Positions 50,187 through 61,326 of a stretch of DNA of 64,000 nucleotides are shown piece after piece; the first letter of the stretch is position 1; each line of letters opens with the position of its first letter. The DNA is from Chaetoceros tenuissimus. Lineage: Eukaryota; Bacillariophyta; Thalassiosirophyceae; Chaetocerotales; Chaetocerotaceae. Below the pieces are notes generated by a model, which made no database searches, was not told the DNA's origin, and saw only the letters and a list, made by a program, of their open reading frames with translations. The stretch is from NCBI GenBank assembly GCA_021927905.1, contig BLLK01000038.1, positions 558,001 to 622,000 on the forward strand. The letters are read 5' to 3'. Made by a program: the position numbers and the translations under genes.

Positions 50187-53120
50187 TTACATCATTTCCA
50201 ATAAAATGGTTTCACAGTCAGCGGCAAGACTTCCAATCAAATGGGTTCTTGCCTCCTTTTCATCGACAGGATAAATACTGCTGTTGAGAAGAGACTTTTC
50301 GACGTAGAAAATTTGCCTCATTAGACCAAGTGCTTTCTGATGATCACAATCAAGATAAGAATCTAGTTTTTCTTTGAGTCTTGGAACTATCGAGATACGG
50401 GACCTGTTCCTTCTCGCTCTTTTGGACTTTGGTTCCATAGATTGCCCATTCATATTTTCAATCAATTTTGAAACGGATTCATCCATATCTTTCTTATTGT
50501 CAGACATATCCACCAGCGTGTTTGATGAAAGAGTTGCTTCTCCCAAGAAGCGATAAGATACTTTTCTTTTGAGGAGAGATTTCCTTCCATGAATTACTGG
50601 TTCGCTTGATGGAATAGTCGGCGCATTGGCATTCAGAGTTTTTGCGCATGGAGCTGACAAAATTGAACTTGCTGGTCGACTTGCACTTGATTCAAAGCTA
50701 TGTAAAGATTCAGTAATATCTTCTTCATTTCTGATTGTCATTTGAATTGTCGGAGAGAAAAAATGTTGATGAAGTCTCCAGAGTTCACTGGAATTAAAGG
50801 GAAGTTGAGCAAGCTCATTCAAATGATGAATATTTTTGCAAAGCCATTGCACAATTCTTTTCTTCTTTGTAGCGGCATCAAGTTCGAAATCCGAGGACTC
50901 TGGATTTTGTAACATGAAACTATCTGGAATAGGTGGAGTTTTTGATCTGTGTTTTTCTTTATCTCCATCTTCCTTGAATGAACTGGACGATGTATTGCCA
51001 TCGATGTCAGCAGCAGAGAGTAGAATTCCATTAGCCTCCATTATGACGGCATCCTCTGTTAGGGGAGAATCGAATGATACAGATCTTTGTCGTAGGCTTT
51101 GCAGAAGAGCGCTATCTCCGGACATCGAAAGAGATTCGAATGCCCTCTTAGCAACTCCGACTACAGTTGGTGGGTCTAGAGGCGCATTAGGCTGAGGAAT
51201 ATCACCATCTAACATATGCAGCGGGTCTACTACACCATCCATACTTTTTTCTTCTTGCTCTTTTTGTCGTTGCTCCCACATATACCTTATAAATTTCAGA
51301 ACTTGCTCATTTGACCATGTTTCTAAGGATGCAGGAAGCCCCAAAGTTACAGCATTGACTATGAACGCAAAGGTTTGGAAAATGTCAGCAAACGCGCGAA
51401 CTACAATACTTTCAATCAAGTTTCAATCTACTTACGTCCTACTGGAAACCCTGTCAGTATTTCTAGAGCAGTTCTACTATTCGACACTATTCCTGCAGCA
51501 ATATGTCTTTGGCCATCTTTCGGTATACAGCAGTGATCCAAGAATATAGATTTAAGAGATGTATTATGAGCAAGTGCATATGCAATCGCTTTTGCCGAAT
51601 TGATATCAACATTGTTTCCAGACATTGAAATAGAAGTTAGACTTCTACTGTCTGCAACTGCTTTCATGAGGAGTTTCATACCATTTGCACTGATTAAATT
51701 GAATCCCACATCCAACTTTTCCAAGGTTGTCAGCTGGGCAACAGTTGCAGAAACAACTTGGGCTCCTCTACCTTCCATTCTGTTGTTATCAATTTGTAAT
51801 TCTTTGAGACATTTCAAACCCCATACACCATTCATCAGGGCTTCAATACCTCTCCATGTCAACTTATTAAAAGACAGCTGCAATCGTTCTAATGGCAGAT
51901 GACTTGCATTTTCCGATAATGTTGAAGCGAGGACCATAATCGATTCATCCCCTAACTCACAGTTTGAAAGAGACAAAACCTTGAGGGTCTTGGTGCATGC
52001 CAACAGTTTGTTGATGGACAAAATACCAGCATGCCCTAATCCTGTTTCTCCTAAAAATATTTCTTCCACTCCTCCTTTTGTGCTACAGTTTGCGTCTTTC
52101 TCAGGACTTTCACCGCTACTATTAGTCCCACTTTCTATCATAGCTTCAACTAGGTCTTGAATACCTTCTGATCCTATTTTGTTTCCAGTCAAATGCAATC
52201 GTTTCAGACCACTACTGCTTTGAGTTTTGACATGAAATATTTGAGACAAATATCGTACACCAGTTCCCGTTACACGATTTCCCGCAAGGTATAAAGTATG
52301 AATCTTGCCTCCATTTTGTATATTTGCAGCTATGGCAGAAGCCAATGCTTTACAGCCTTCATCTCCAAAATTGTTGAAACCTAGGTCAAGGGACGTAAGA
52401 GCAGTATGATTCTGAATACCTGTCGCCAGTGTTGTTATACCTTCATCACCAAGATTATTGTATCCTAGTTTGAGTACAGATAACGATTCATTTTGTAACA
52501 GGGCAAGTTTCACAAGTCTTGCATCCGAGGGTTGAAGACCTCGTTGTGATAAATCAATCTAATCGGAGAACAAACATTGTGAGAAATTGTATATAGTATG
52601 CACATGATAAACACGTCAATATTAAATAGCATATATTTCATCATCAAGTCAATAGAATACATACCATAGTCAGTGATCTTCTTAATAATGCATCCGATAG
52701 TCGCCGCAGAACATCTTCCCTTGAGGCCCTATGTTGATTTCGATCAACCATAGAATGAGCTGAATTTATGGTACTATTTTCAAAATTTGTTACAACAGAA
52801 GTTATACCATGAGAACTATGACTGGACGATATATACGCCTCTTGAAGTTGTGGATCAGTTGAATACTGTTCATGCTGGGGAGTAGCAGCCTGTGGATCGG
52901 AGGAAGGTTGTTCATGTTCTGAACATATACCAAGTTCAGGATTTTGTTCAGTTTGATACATGTGAATATCTTCATGATGGCCAGGGAGAGGATTACAATC
53001 CTGAGGATTTGCTTCGTTGGTGTTTATATTCTGGTCCATAATATATTCTGTAGTAGGGATGTGTGGTGAGTTTTCGTCAATGGCTGTGGTAGATTTTCCG
53101 TTTCTAGGAGATAGTATCAT
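50187..53120 (-). CDS. Leucine-rich-repeat protein (RNI/NLRC3-like)
   Basis: Exons 52665-53120, 51436-52558 and 50187-51358 (introns of 106 and 77 bp) encode 916 aa. The first exon is a Gln/Ser/His-rich disordered region ending EDVLRRLSDALLRRSLTM. Exon 2 adds IDLSQRGLQPSDARLVKLAL and then about ten 28-residue ribonuclease-inhibitor-type repeats (LSVLKLGYNNLGDEGITTLA, LTSLDLGFNNFGDEGCKALA, KRLHLTGNKIGSEGIQDLVE, LEKLDVGFNLISANGMKLLM). The last repeat runs through EILTGFPVG into the spliced sequence LNAVTLGLPASLETWSNEQV, a join that recurs in diatom LRR proteins. The C-terminal ~380 residues are Ser-rich with a basic patch, KSKRARRNRSRIS. No signal peptide or membrane span was seen. An intracellular scaffold is inferred. 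Confidence 0.85.
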
Positions 53121-54002
53121 GCTTCTTGTAGTTCATAAATACCGTTTTTCTGAAGTTTGGGCTATTCAATTCAAATAGCCAAGTTTCTTCTTTCTCCAAT
53201 ACAAATAAAGATGAGATTGGAAAGAGATTAAAGTGCACTGCAGATCGATAAGATCTATGATGTGTGTAATGCCTGAAAATGTATTTGTTCTTCACAACTG
53301 TGAATAACTCTCGTGACCTCTTAACTACAGCAATATGGAGAAAATACTCTGGTAGTCCAAGTACTCTCAATATTTTTTACTTGATGAATGATATCTTCGT
53401 TCCAGTGTTCGCAATGTGAAAAGGAAGGAAAATAAGTTCCAACAAGATTCGTTTTTACGCTTGTTCTTATTTATTTGTGTTTGAGGTAAACTTTACTCCT
53501 ATTACTTCCCTCAAAGCTATGAATCTAGAGAATATGTTGGCGAATAAGATCCTGTATAGTAATGTGTACAGTATACTCTGTTTGGCTCTAGAATGCTTTC
53601 AATGCTAATGAATTCTGTAGTTTGCAAATGCATAGCACAGAAGTGTTGCGGATCAGAAACAAAAACAGGCAAAAACTGATGGACTACTGAAGGGCAGTAG
53701 GTATGGTAGGAGACCATGACAGGCCTTTTTTTGTTCCTTATCCGTGTAGGTTGGGGGAACTTTAGGCTCCTCGTTCTCTTAAAAAAAGAAGCAAAAAAGG
53801 AAAGAAAAAAGGAAGGGAAAGAAGAAATTATGTAGCTAGCTAGGCTATCCCTATAGCAGAAGAAGCACCTTTGAGCAAGCTGAACAATATTTTTTTTCTT
53901 ACTTTTCCCTTTCATTTTAGACTAGTCATAAGTCAACTGTATCCTTGTTGTTAGTACAATTGCAAACATCACATAAAAGCCTTATATTATATTTATAAGA
54001 AG
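53121..54002. other. Intergenic between divergent genes, purine tract
   Basis: Contains an unusually long A/G tract at about 53779-53829 and a TAGCTAGCTAGGCTA run just after it. Probable promoters of the LRR gene and the acyl-AMP ligase. No gene was seen. Confidence 0.45.
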
Positions 54003-56348
54003 ATGGCTGTTGAGTCTCTCATAAAAAGGTTGAAAGTAAATGCAGCAAAGTATGCAGACAAAGAGGCTCTTACTTTCCTAGGATCAGGACCAAATGGAGG
54101 GAAGGTCGAAAATAGATTCTCATACAATGACATTGAATCTGAAACAGATAAATTGGCACTCGAACTACTTGGTGCTGGCTTAATCAAAGGGGATTTGTAA
54201 GTTGGTACTGCTGCGATGATGTATATTACTTTTAGCTTTATTTTCATGACATCTCATGCAATGATACTTATTCTTTCTAGGGCCGTTTTGGTATTTCCTC
54301 CTTCACTTGAATTCATTATTGCATTTCTAGCATGTCTCAAAGCGGGGATTGTAGCAGTACCAGTATTTCCTCCACATCCATCACGTAAAGATACACTCTT
54401 GATGTTTGGGAAAATCGTTCAAGCATGTGGTGCAAAATATGCCTTGACAAATTCAACATACAATAATATGAAAAAGCTAACATCGCTTAAAGATGCAATG
54501 ACTCGTTTCAAAGGAAATACGAATACAGCCTCATGGCCAGATAGCTTGAAGTGGATATCTATTGATACTCTAACAGGAAGTAAAAAGAGTAGACAAACAT
54601 TGTTGGAAGTTCAACCCAATGATTTGGCATTTCTGCAATTTACAAGTGGAAGCACCAGTACACCAAAAGGTGTAATGATTACACATCAAAATTTGGCAGA
54701 TAATCTTACCAAAATCACATCAGAGTTGGAAGCGGGGGATGATACCATTGTCGTTAGTTGGTTACCTCAGTATCATGATATGGGTCTAATTGGTTCTCAT
54801 CTCGGGATTTTATACTGTGGTGGAAGTGGATATTACATGAGTCCTTTGACATTTCTACAACGACCTTCCATGTGGATCGAAGCTATTTCAAAATACAAAG
54901 GGACACATTTGCAGGCGCCAAACTTTGCATTCAAATTGACAGCAAGGAAATTTGATAAGTCAAAGTATGCAAGTGGATCTATCGATTTGTCATGTGTTCG
55001 TCATATTATCAATGCTGCCGAACCTGTTACAGAAGAAAGTATTGAAACATTTTGTTCCAAGTTCTGTCAATATGGATTGGATCAAAATGTTATCTATCCA
55101 ACATATGGTCTTGCAGAGCATACTGTATTTGTATGCTCAGGAGGAAAACAAAGATTATCTGTATCCAAACAGGCACTCGAAATTGACGGTGATGTCAAAG
55201 AGGTCACAAGCTCTGAAGGTGATGAGATGTCGAGACTAGTAGGATGTGGTTTCCCAGCAAAGCAGAATGTCGATGTTAAGATTGTAAATATTGAAACTTT
55301 TGATGCTGTTGAGGAAGACAAAGTTGGTGAAATTTGGATCAAATCAGATAGTAAAGCAGCTGGATACTACAGAAAGCCATTTGAAACAAAGAGAGATTTT
55401 TGTGCAATGATTGGCGATCCAAGTATACCATCTGCAGAAGGAGATGAGAACGAACGAGTGGATGCATCTCAAGGTTACTTGCGCAGTGGGGATTTAGGAT
55501 TTCTTCACAACGGCGAGCTATTTGTTTGTGGTCGAATTAAAGATTTGATTATTGTTGGAGGAAGAAATTATTATCCACAAGATATTGAAACAACTGCAGA
55601 AGCGTCAGATGAGAGGATCAGACCTGGTTGTTCTGCAGCCTTTACTGTAGATCCCATCAGTGGCATGGATGAAGAAGTAGCTTTGGTACTGGAATTGAGA
55701 GAAGTTCCACAACAAGCGACTCTACAATCAGAGTGCTCAGCCTTGGCAGAGAAATTGAAGGCTACAATCAATCAAGAACATTCGCTATCATTGTCTCATG
55801 TGGTCATTTTACGTCCAAGATCAGTCCCAAAAACAACCAGCGGAAAAATAACCCGAGCAGGATGCAGAAAGGCCTTCATACAGAAGTCCCTACAAGCAAT
55901 CTATGCAATTTCATTCAACTCAGTAAAGAATGCATCTTTTGAAATTCATCAAGATAATCCAAAATCTGTCGATCCAGAAACCATCCGCCGAATGGAAAAG
56001 AGTGAAATTAAGGCAAAGTTGACACAAGACATTGGAAGAATCATATCAATGCCTGCATCGTCAGTGCCTCTGAATAATGATTTAGCCACCATGATGGATA
56101 GCTTGAGTCTATCTCAATTCAAAGGATTGATTGAAGCTCAATATGCAACCACCTTTTCGGATGAATATCTTTTTCGGGAAGGAACAACAGTGAGCAAATT
56201 GGTTGAAGTCGTCAAGTTAGGTTATGCTCCTGATGATACAACAGATTCAGATGGCAATACAGGAGCTCCTCCGGTTGCTAGTACTTCAAATGGAGGACTT
56301 GCAGAAGCAATGGGATGTCCACCTGGTGTTTGTTGCGTAGTTATGTAA
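54003..56348 (+). CDS. Fatty-acyl-AMP ligase with carrier domain and CAAX end
   Basis: Exons 54003-54196 and 54281-56348 (84-bp intron) encode 753 aa. The adenylation domain is of the FAAL type: AVLVFPPSLEFIIAFLACLKAGIVAVPVFPP, LQFTSGSTSTPKGVMITHQNL (AMP-binding P-loop), VSWLPQYHDMGLIG (FAAL motif), YPTYGLAEHTVF, YLRSGDLGFLHNGELFVCGRIKDLIIVGGRNYYPQDIE, and PKTTSGKITR with the catalytic Lys. FAALs form acyl-adenylates and load them on a carrier. Residues ~630-715 are such an acyl-carrier domain, with the pantetheine Ser probably in MMDSLSLSQF. A Gly/Ser linker leads to the C-terminus GVCCVVM, a CAAX-type prenylation box. No oxidoreductase or ketosynthase follows in this gene. Confidence 0.88.
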
Positions 56349-56823
56349 AATAAAATTTGATACAACATATCCTCTTTCATTACTCATGTAATTTCAATGA
56401 ATTTCGGGAGGACAACTTTTTAGGCTTCCTTCGACAGTTCCAAATATTCATTTTCAAAAATTGAAAAAGTCCTTCCCAGCTAAATTACACTTAATTTTAT
56501 ACAGCCCGCCGAAACATCGATGACGTACTTTAATAACAACTAACATACTACACACACAACGGACGGAGACTGAATCAAGCTCGCTTTTTCGCGCCAAATA
56601 CGTAGTAGGCAACCGTTTTGTACCACTGACCCAAACTGACGGTGAAAATTCTTAGAGGTGTCACGATGGATGATTAGTGGCTTCTTTTCATCTCACACCG
56701 AAGTACTACCATACCTTGATGTTCATGCACATCATACCACATACCGAACGAGAAACTTTACAGGAACTAATTATAGAACACATTACAAAATAATTTGAAT
56801 TAGAAAGAGAAAGAATAGAAAAA
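56349..56823. other. Intergenic, nothing recognised
   Basis: 475 bp between two rightward genes, with the 3' end of the ligase and the promoter of the next gene. Short ACGTA and ACACAC tracts only. Confidence 0.4.
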
Positions 56824-58356
56824 ATGCATAGAACATCGTCCAGCTTGGGGGCTCATCATGAGGGACTTCATGCGATGAATGATGGCAGTGACAATAATAA
56901 GCATAGCAGACTTCAGCACCTTTCGTCCCCTGACTCCCCAATCGAAGCAGAAGCCCGAGGCATAGGTCATCAAACAAACTCAAATTCAGCATCCAATGGT
57001 GACTTGAGCACTGGTAGTTTCCTTAGTAACAATACAGGCCTATCTGGATATTCAACGTCGTCGTCACAAAGCAAGGAAAATCGAGGTCATCACCATCCAA
57101 GTTATTCATCAGCATCAATTACCAGTAGCATTCACAGCGGGAACATTAGTCATTCTAGCTCTATAGGACTCAAGAGATCAAGTTCCAGATCAGTATTCTC
57201 TGACGCTGAAATGGTTCATGCTCAATCGCAAAAACTTAGTCTCACAAATTACTTTGGGCATGATATTAACAGGTATACAAATGGTAGCCCCGATGCACCA
57301 GTGTTTGATTCTGGACTTCGGAGTTTCATTGAACCGCACATCAATAAAGCTAGAATAACTAGAGATGAAAGAAGACGAGTAATATTGGCAAAGATGGGTG
57401 TTCAGGCTCATACCATTGATGGCATTTCCATTGCGAGCAATGCATTCGTACCTTATCCAGCATTGCGAAATGAGAGACCTTTCCTTTTTGACGTCGAGAC
57501 ACACCCATTGCATAGAATTCTAGCAGAAACTATTGGTGTACAAGACCTATCACGTCTTCATGAGCATCCAGTGAAGAAGAAGAAAGACTTGCTTCGTCCT
57601 CTTTTGGATGAAAGAAAACGAAGAGCATTTCATGAATGCTATGATAACTTTGTTCAGACATTTTGTATTCCTCTGGTTCATTCCATTGCAATTACGAAAA
57701 AAATGATGAGCGATATAACAATTGATACAAACTCTGACAACATTTGTTATAGATATCAAGCATTTCCTTGCATTCGAGTCATTCGTCCAGGGGAATTCTC
57801 CATCGGACCTCATTGTGACATGAGCTATGGACACTCAATGGGAAATATCAATTTTCATATTCCCTTGACACCAACATACGGTACAAATTGTGTTTTTACA
57901 GAATCACATCCTGGAAAGGAAGACTGGCACCCTCTCAAAACAAAATCTGTAGGCTTGGGTTATGTCTTTGATGGAGCAAGATGTTTACATTTTACCCTAG
58001 AAAATACTACTCAGAGCACACGTGTTTCACTTGACTTTAGAATAGCAATCTATCGTGATCGAAAAAATGGAATGGGAGGATTACCAAGATCCATGTCCAA
58101 TGCTAGCATGATGATGCGTCATACTATCCTTGCAAATAGAAAGCACAGCGAAGACGATGAAGAAGATCGTGATTTGCGAGATGGACTATGTTGCCAAAAG
58201 ATGTTGCAAGATAATTATTCTGAAACACCAGGATATTATGACGAAGCCTTTATTGACGTAGGCATCAATACAATGAATTATGCAGGACCAGTAGTTCACA
58301 AGAGAAATTACAAGTTATTACAGCCTGACAAGAGAGTTGGGTTTCCCTTCAGCTAA
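56824..58356 (+). CDS. 2-oxoglutarate/Fe(II) oxygenase-like protein
   Basis: One exon, 510 aa. The first ~190 residues are Ser/His/Asn-rich and probably disordered. The C-terminal part carries a likely double-stranded beta-helix: ICYRYQAFPCIRVIRPGEFS, then GPHCDMSYGHSMGNINFHIPL (HxD pair, residue ~330), GTNCVFTESHPGKEDW, GYVFDGARCLHFTLENTTQS and TRVSLDFRIAIYRDR (distal His and Arg, ~387-410). This order is what StrG-like and phytanoyl-type non-haem iron oxygenases show. The substrate is unknown. There is no targeting signal. The oxygenase call rests on the H-x-D...H...R pattern. Confidence 0.65.
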   Translation: MHRTSSSLGAHHEGLHAMNDGSDNNKHSRLQHLSSPDSPIEAEARGIGHQTNSNSASNGDLSTGSFLSNNTGLSGYSTSSSQSKENRGHHHPSYSSASITSSIHSGNISHSSSIGLKRSSSRSVFSDAEMVHAQSQKLSLTNYFGHDINRYTNGSPDAPVFDSGLRSFIEPHINKARITRDERRRVILAKMGVQAHTIDGISIASNAFVPYPALRNERPFLFDVETHPLHRILAETIGVQDLSRLHEHPVKKKKDLLRPLLDERKRRAFHECYDNFVQTFCIPLVHSIAITKKMMSDITIDTNSDNICYRYQAFPCIRVIRPGEFSIGPHCDMSYGHSMGNINFHIPLTPTYGTNCVFTESHPGKEDWHPLKTKSVGLGYVFDGARCLHFTLENTTQSTRVSLDFRIAIYRDRKNGMGGLPRSMSNASMMMRHTILANRKHSEDDEEDRDLRDGLCCQKMLQDNYSETPGYYDEAFIDVGINTMNYAGPVVHKRNYKLLQPDKRVGFPFS

Positions 58357-58943
58357 GAATGTTGACGAGGAGAATAATTGTAATTGAATGTTGATAGATT
58401 TTTGTGCGTGTACATATTACTTATCGAGAACTCAATCAGATGATGAATTATATCATTATTGTAAAAATAATAATATAATTATCCGTCAAAGAATATTTAT
58501 TATTTTTCAGAAGTTTAGCATAAGTGAAAAAGAAAAAAACAAAAAACGGCTGGCAGTGATAATAATTGCCAGTAAAGGTTTTCCATGTACAATCCTGTAC
58601 CTATTTGAATAAATGCATTTGCTCGTCCTTCTTGAGAAAAGCAGAATCAACGATATTCTCTACTCTGTCAATCTGTCAAATTTTTCTCATTTTCCATTTT
58701 CATCACCGACATCAATAATAGCCTTTTAGCGAATGTCGTATGTATATCTCCAGTATACCTAACAGCAGCAACGGTCGAAAATCCTTCTCGTCGGCAGTCA
58801 TCGCATTGTACCTCCTTTAGAGAACACAAAGCCTATTGGACCAAATAAGCTTCACCCCAACGTAGATCTTATTGAACTAGATAACTCAAGCAACCTTGCA
58901 ATAAAAAGGCATTGTAATTCTGTTCTAGTTTGTACACATCATC
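58357..58943. other. Intergenic, small hairpin
   Basis: Strongly AT-rich at 58440-58510. CTGGCA at 58550-58555 and TGCCAG at 58567-58572 form a six-pair stem. It lies ~200 bp beyond the preceding stop and could be part of a 3' UTR. No gene was seen. Confidence 0.4.
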
Positions 58944-61231
58944 ATGAAGACTACATTCTGGAGGCTATTCACAGTGGCAGCCTTGGCTATGACTGCTACT
59001 GTGCTTCCAACTGCGTCAGCGAGACCACTGAGAAGTTCCATGGCAAAGCAGCTAGTTGAAGCAAAGAGAAATGGAGCAAGTAAGACAGAGCTCAAGAAGT
59101 TGAAGGAAAAGATCAAGGATGAAATGAGAACTGCAAGAGCTGCAGGAGTTTCCATCGATGTAAGTCTCTTTGTTCATAGGTCGTAGATATGTGTCTTCTG
59201 AAACATGTATCTTTTTTCTAGTTTTTATGTGTTATACTCACACTAATCTTTGCTCTTAAAACATAGACTCTGAAGCAGATCCAAGACAGAGGAACATCAC
59301 TTGATGAAGTGAAGAAGAAGATTATGGAGGCTAACCTCAAGAGAAGAAAGAAGAAGGGAGTTTTCAGAAAGAAAGAAACTACACTATCTGATGTACTTTT
59401 CCCAGGTGTTTCTCCGGAGGAGTTTCGCACTGGTGCCTCCATTCCATTGCTCGTAGACACTGTCTCCTCTAGAAGGACCCAGTTGCCTTTCGAGTATTAC
59501 AAGCTCCCAGTTTGTACTCCAGAAGAGACCAAGTACAAAGGAAAGAGAAAGAACCTCGGAGAGAGACTTATGGGAAATGCCAAGGTTAAGCTTTCTCCAT
59601 ATGACATCACCGTAGGGAAGGATGTAACATGTGCTACTCTTTGTACCAAACAATTCGACTTCAAGACTATGAGACGCATGAAGAAGCTTATTGCAAGAGA
59701 CTACACCATCAACTTTACCCTTGACGGACTTCCTACCCATATCCCAAGAAATAACGGATCCGTAATCAAGGGATTCCCTGTCGGATCCAAGCTTGTGAAT
59801 GAGGCTACTGAAAAGGTTGAGTACCTTCTTCACAACCATATTCGTTTTGTAATTGAATACAACGATGAAGAGTCTTCTAGCGGTTACGTTCGTATTGTTG
59901 GAGTAAGAACTAAGCCAGTGAGTGTAGCTCATGACCCAGCGAACATGGCAGCTACCTGCGGAGAAGCTCCAGTAAGAAATCTTGAGAATACTCTTCTCTA
60001 CATCAAACCAGAAAAGAATAATAAGGAGGGCATGATGGTTACTTACTCTTATGAGGTTGAATGGAAGAGATCTGACCGCCCTTGGACTGATAGATGGGAT
60101 GTTTTCCTTCTTTCCAACCCTGATGATGCAACCGCACATCACATGAGTCTCTTGAACTCTTTTATGATTGTTATCTTCTTGGCAGTTTGCATTGCAATCA
60201 TTCTTATCAGAGCTCTTCGTAAGGATTTGGAGATTTACAACGAGCTTATTGATGATGACGATGAAGACGAGTCTGGATGGAAGATGATTCACGGAGATGT
60301 TTTCCGTCCTCCTTCCACTTCACCAATGGCATTGGGAGTCTGTGTAGGAAGTGGAGCTCAGATTGCAGTTGCTATTCTTATGACTTTGCTTCTTAGTCAG
60401 ACCAACTTGATCAACCCAGCAATGAAGGGACAGGCTTTGAGTAATATCGTGGTATTGTATGTATTCAGTGGAACCGTTTCTGGATACATTTCAGCTCGTA
60501 TTTTCAAGTTCTGTGGAGGAAAGAACTGGAAATTGAATACTATTGTCACTGCAATTGCATTCCCAGGATTGCTTATGTCAATGTTCCTTGTGTTGAATGT
60601 TTTCCTTGCATTCTACGGAAGTTCCAAGACTATGGGATTCTTCACTATCGTTGCGGCTTTCCTTCTTTGGGGATGTGTAGCATCTCCTCTCGTTTTCATT
60701 GGAAGTTTCATCGGATTCAAGAGAGATCCAATTTCTGTTCCAACCAGAACAAATCAAATTGCTCGTGTTATTCCACCACAGCAAACTCTTTTCGGAAGCA
60801 AGTTATCCTCTCTTTATGTAGGAGCCTTGCCATTCAGTTGTGCAGTAATTGAGATTTACTTTTTGATGTGCTCTATCTGGATGAACCAGTACTACTACCT
60901 CATGGGATATCTTTTGGCTATCACAATATTGATTGGAGTATGCAGTGTACTTACTGCGATCATTATGACCTACCTGAGATTGACCAGTGAGGATCATCGT
61001 TGGTGGTGGAAGAGTTTCGCAGATTCTGCTTCTTGTGGTGTTTGGCTATACATTTACTCCATCTGGTACCTATTTTACCGTTTGAACTTGGTTGGAATCT
61101 TGCCATACATTGTATACCTCACTTACATGGCAATGATCAGTTTAACACTTGGACTCTACACCGGATCCATTTCCTTTATTGGAACTTTCTACTTCAACAG
61201 AATCATTTACAACTCTGTCAAGATTGACTAA
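58944..61231 (+). CDS. TM9SF nonaspanin (EMP70 family)
   Basis: Exons 58944-59159 and 59267-61231 (107-bp intron) encode 726 aa. The order is a signal peptide (MKTTFWRLFTVAALAMTATVL), a basic coiled segment that is extra to most TM9SF proteins (KQLVEAKRNGASKTELKKLK, RTARAAGVSID-TLKQIQDRG), the lumenal domain (SIPLLVDTVSSRRTQLPFEYYKLPVC, CTKQFDFKTMRRMKKLIARDY, HIRFVIEYND) and nine spans from MSLLNSFMIVIFLAVCIAII to TGSISFIGTFYFNRIIYNSV. GWKMIHGDVFRPP between spans 1 and 2 is diagnostic. The end VKID fits the KxD/E Golgi-retention motif. The family works in Golgi/endosome sorting. Codons are strongly biased, like those of 11180-12424. Confidence 0.95.
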
Positions 61232-61326
61232 GTCCATTCTTTTTGATTCACTCTCATATGTATTTAACAAAAAATTTAAAACGCAATAATTAAAAAAATA
61301 GTCTTATTAAAAAACCTCTAGATTAT

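Noticed and set aside
51359-51435. LRR gene ending at 51428 and a separate gene starting at 51419
   Set aside because: A 77-bp intron joins them to give the diatom-typical FPVG-LNAVTLGLPASLETW junction.
53517-53915. 132-aa open frame on the minus strand
   Set aside because: Driven by a purine tract giving FFSFFASFF-type sequence; not coding-like.
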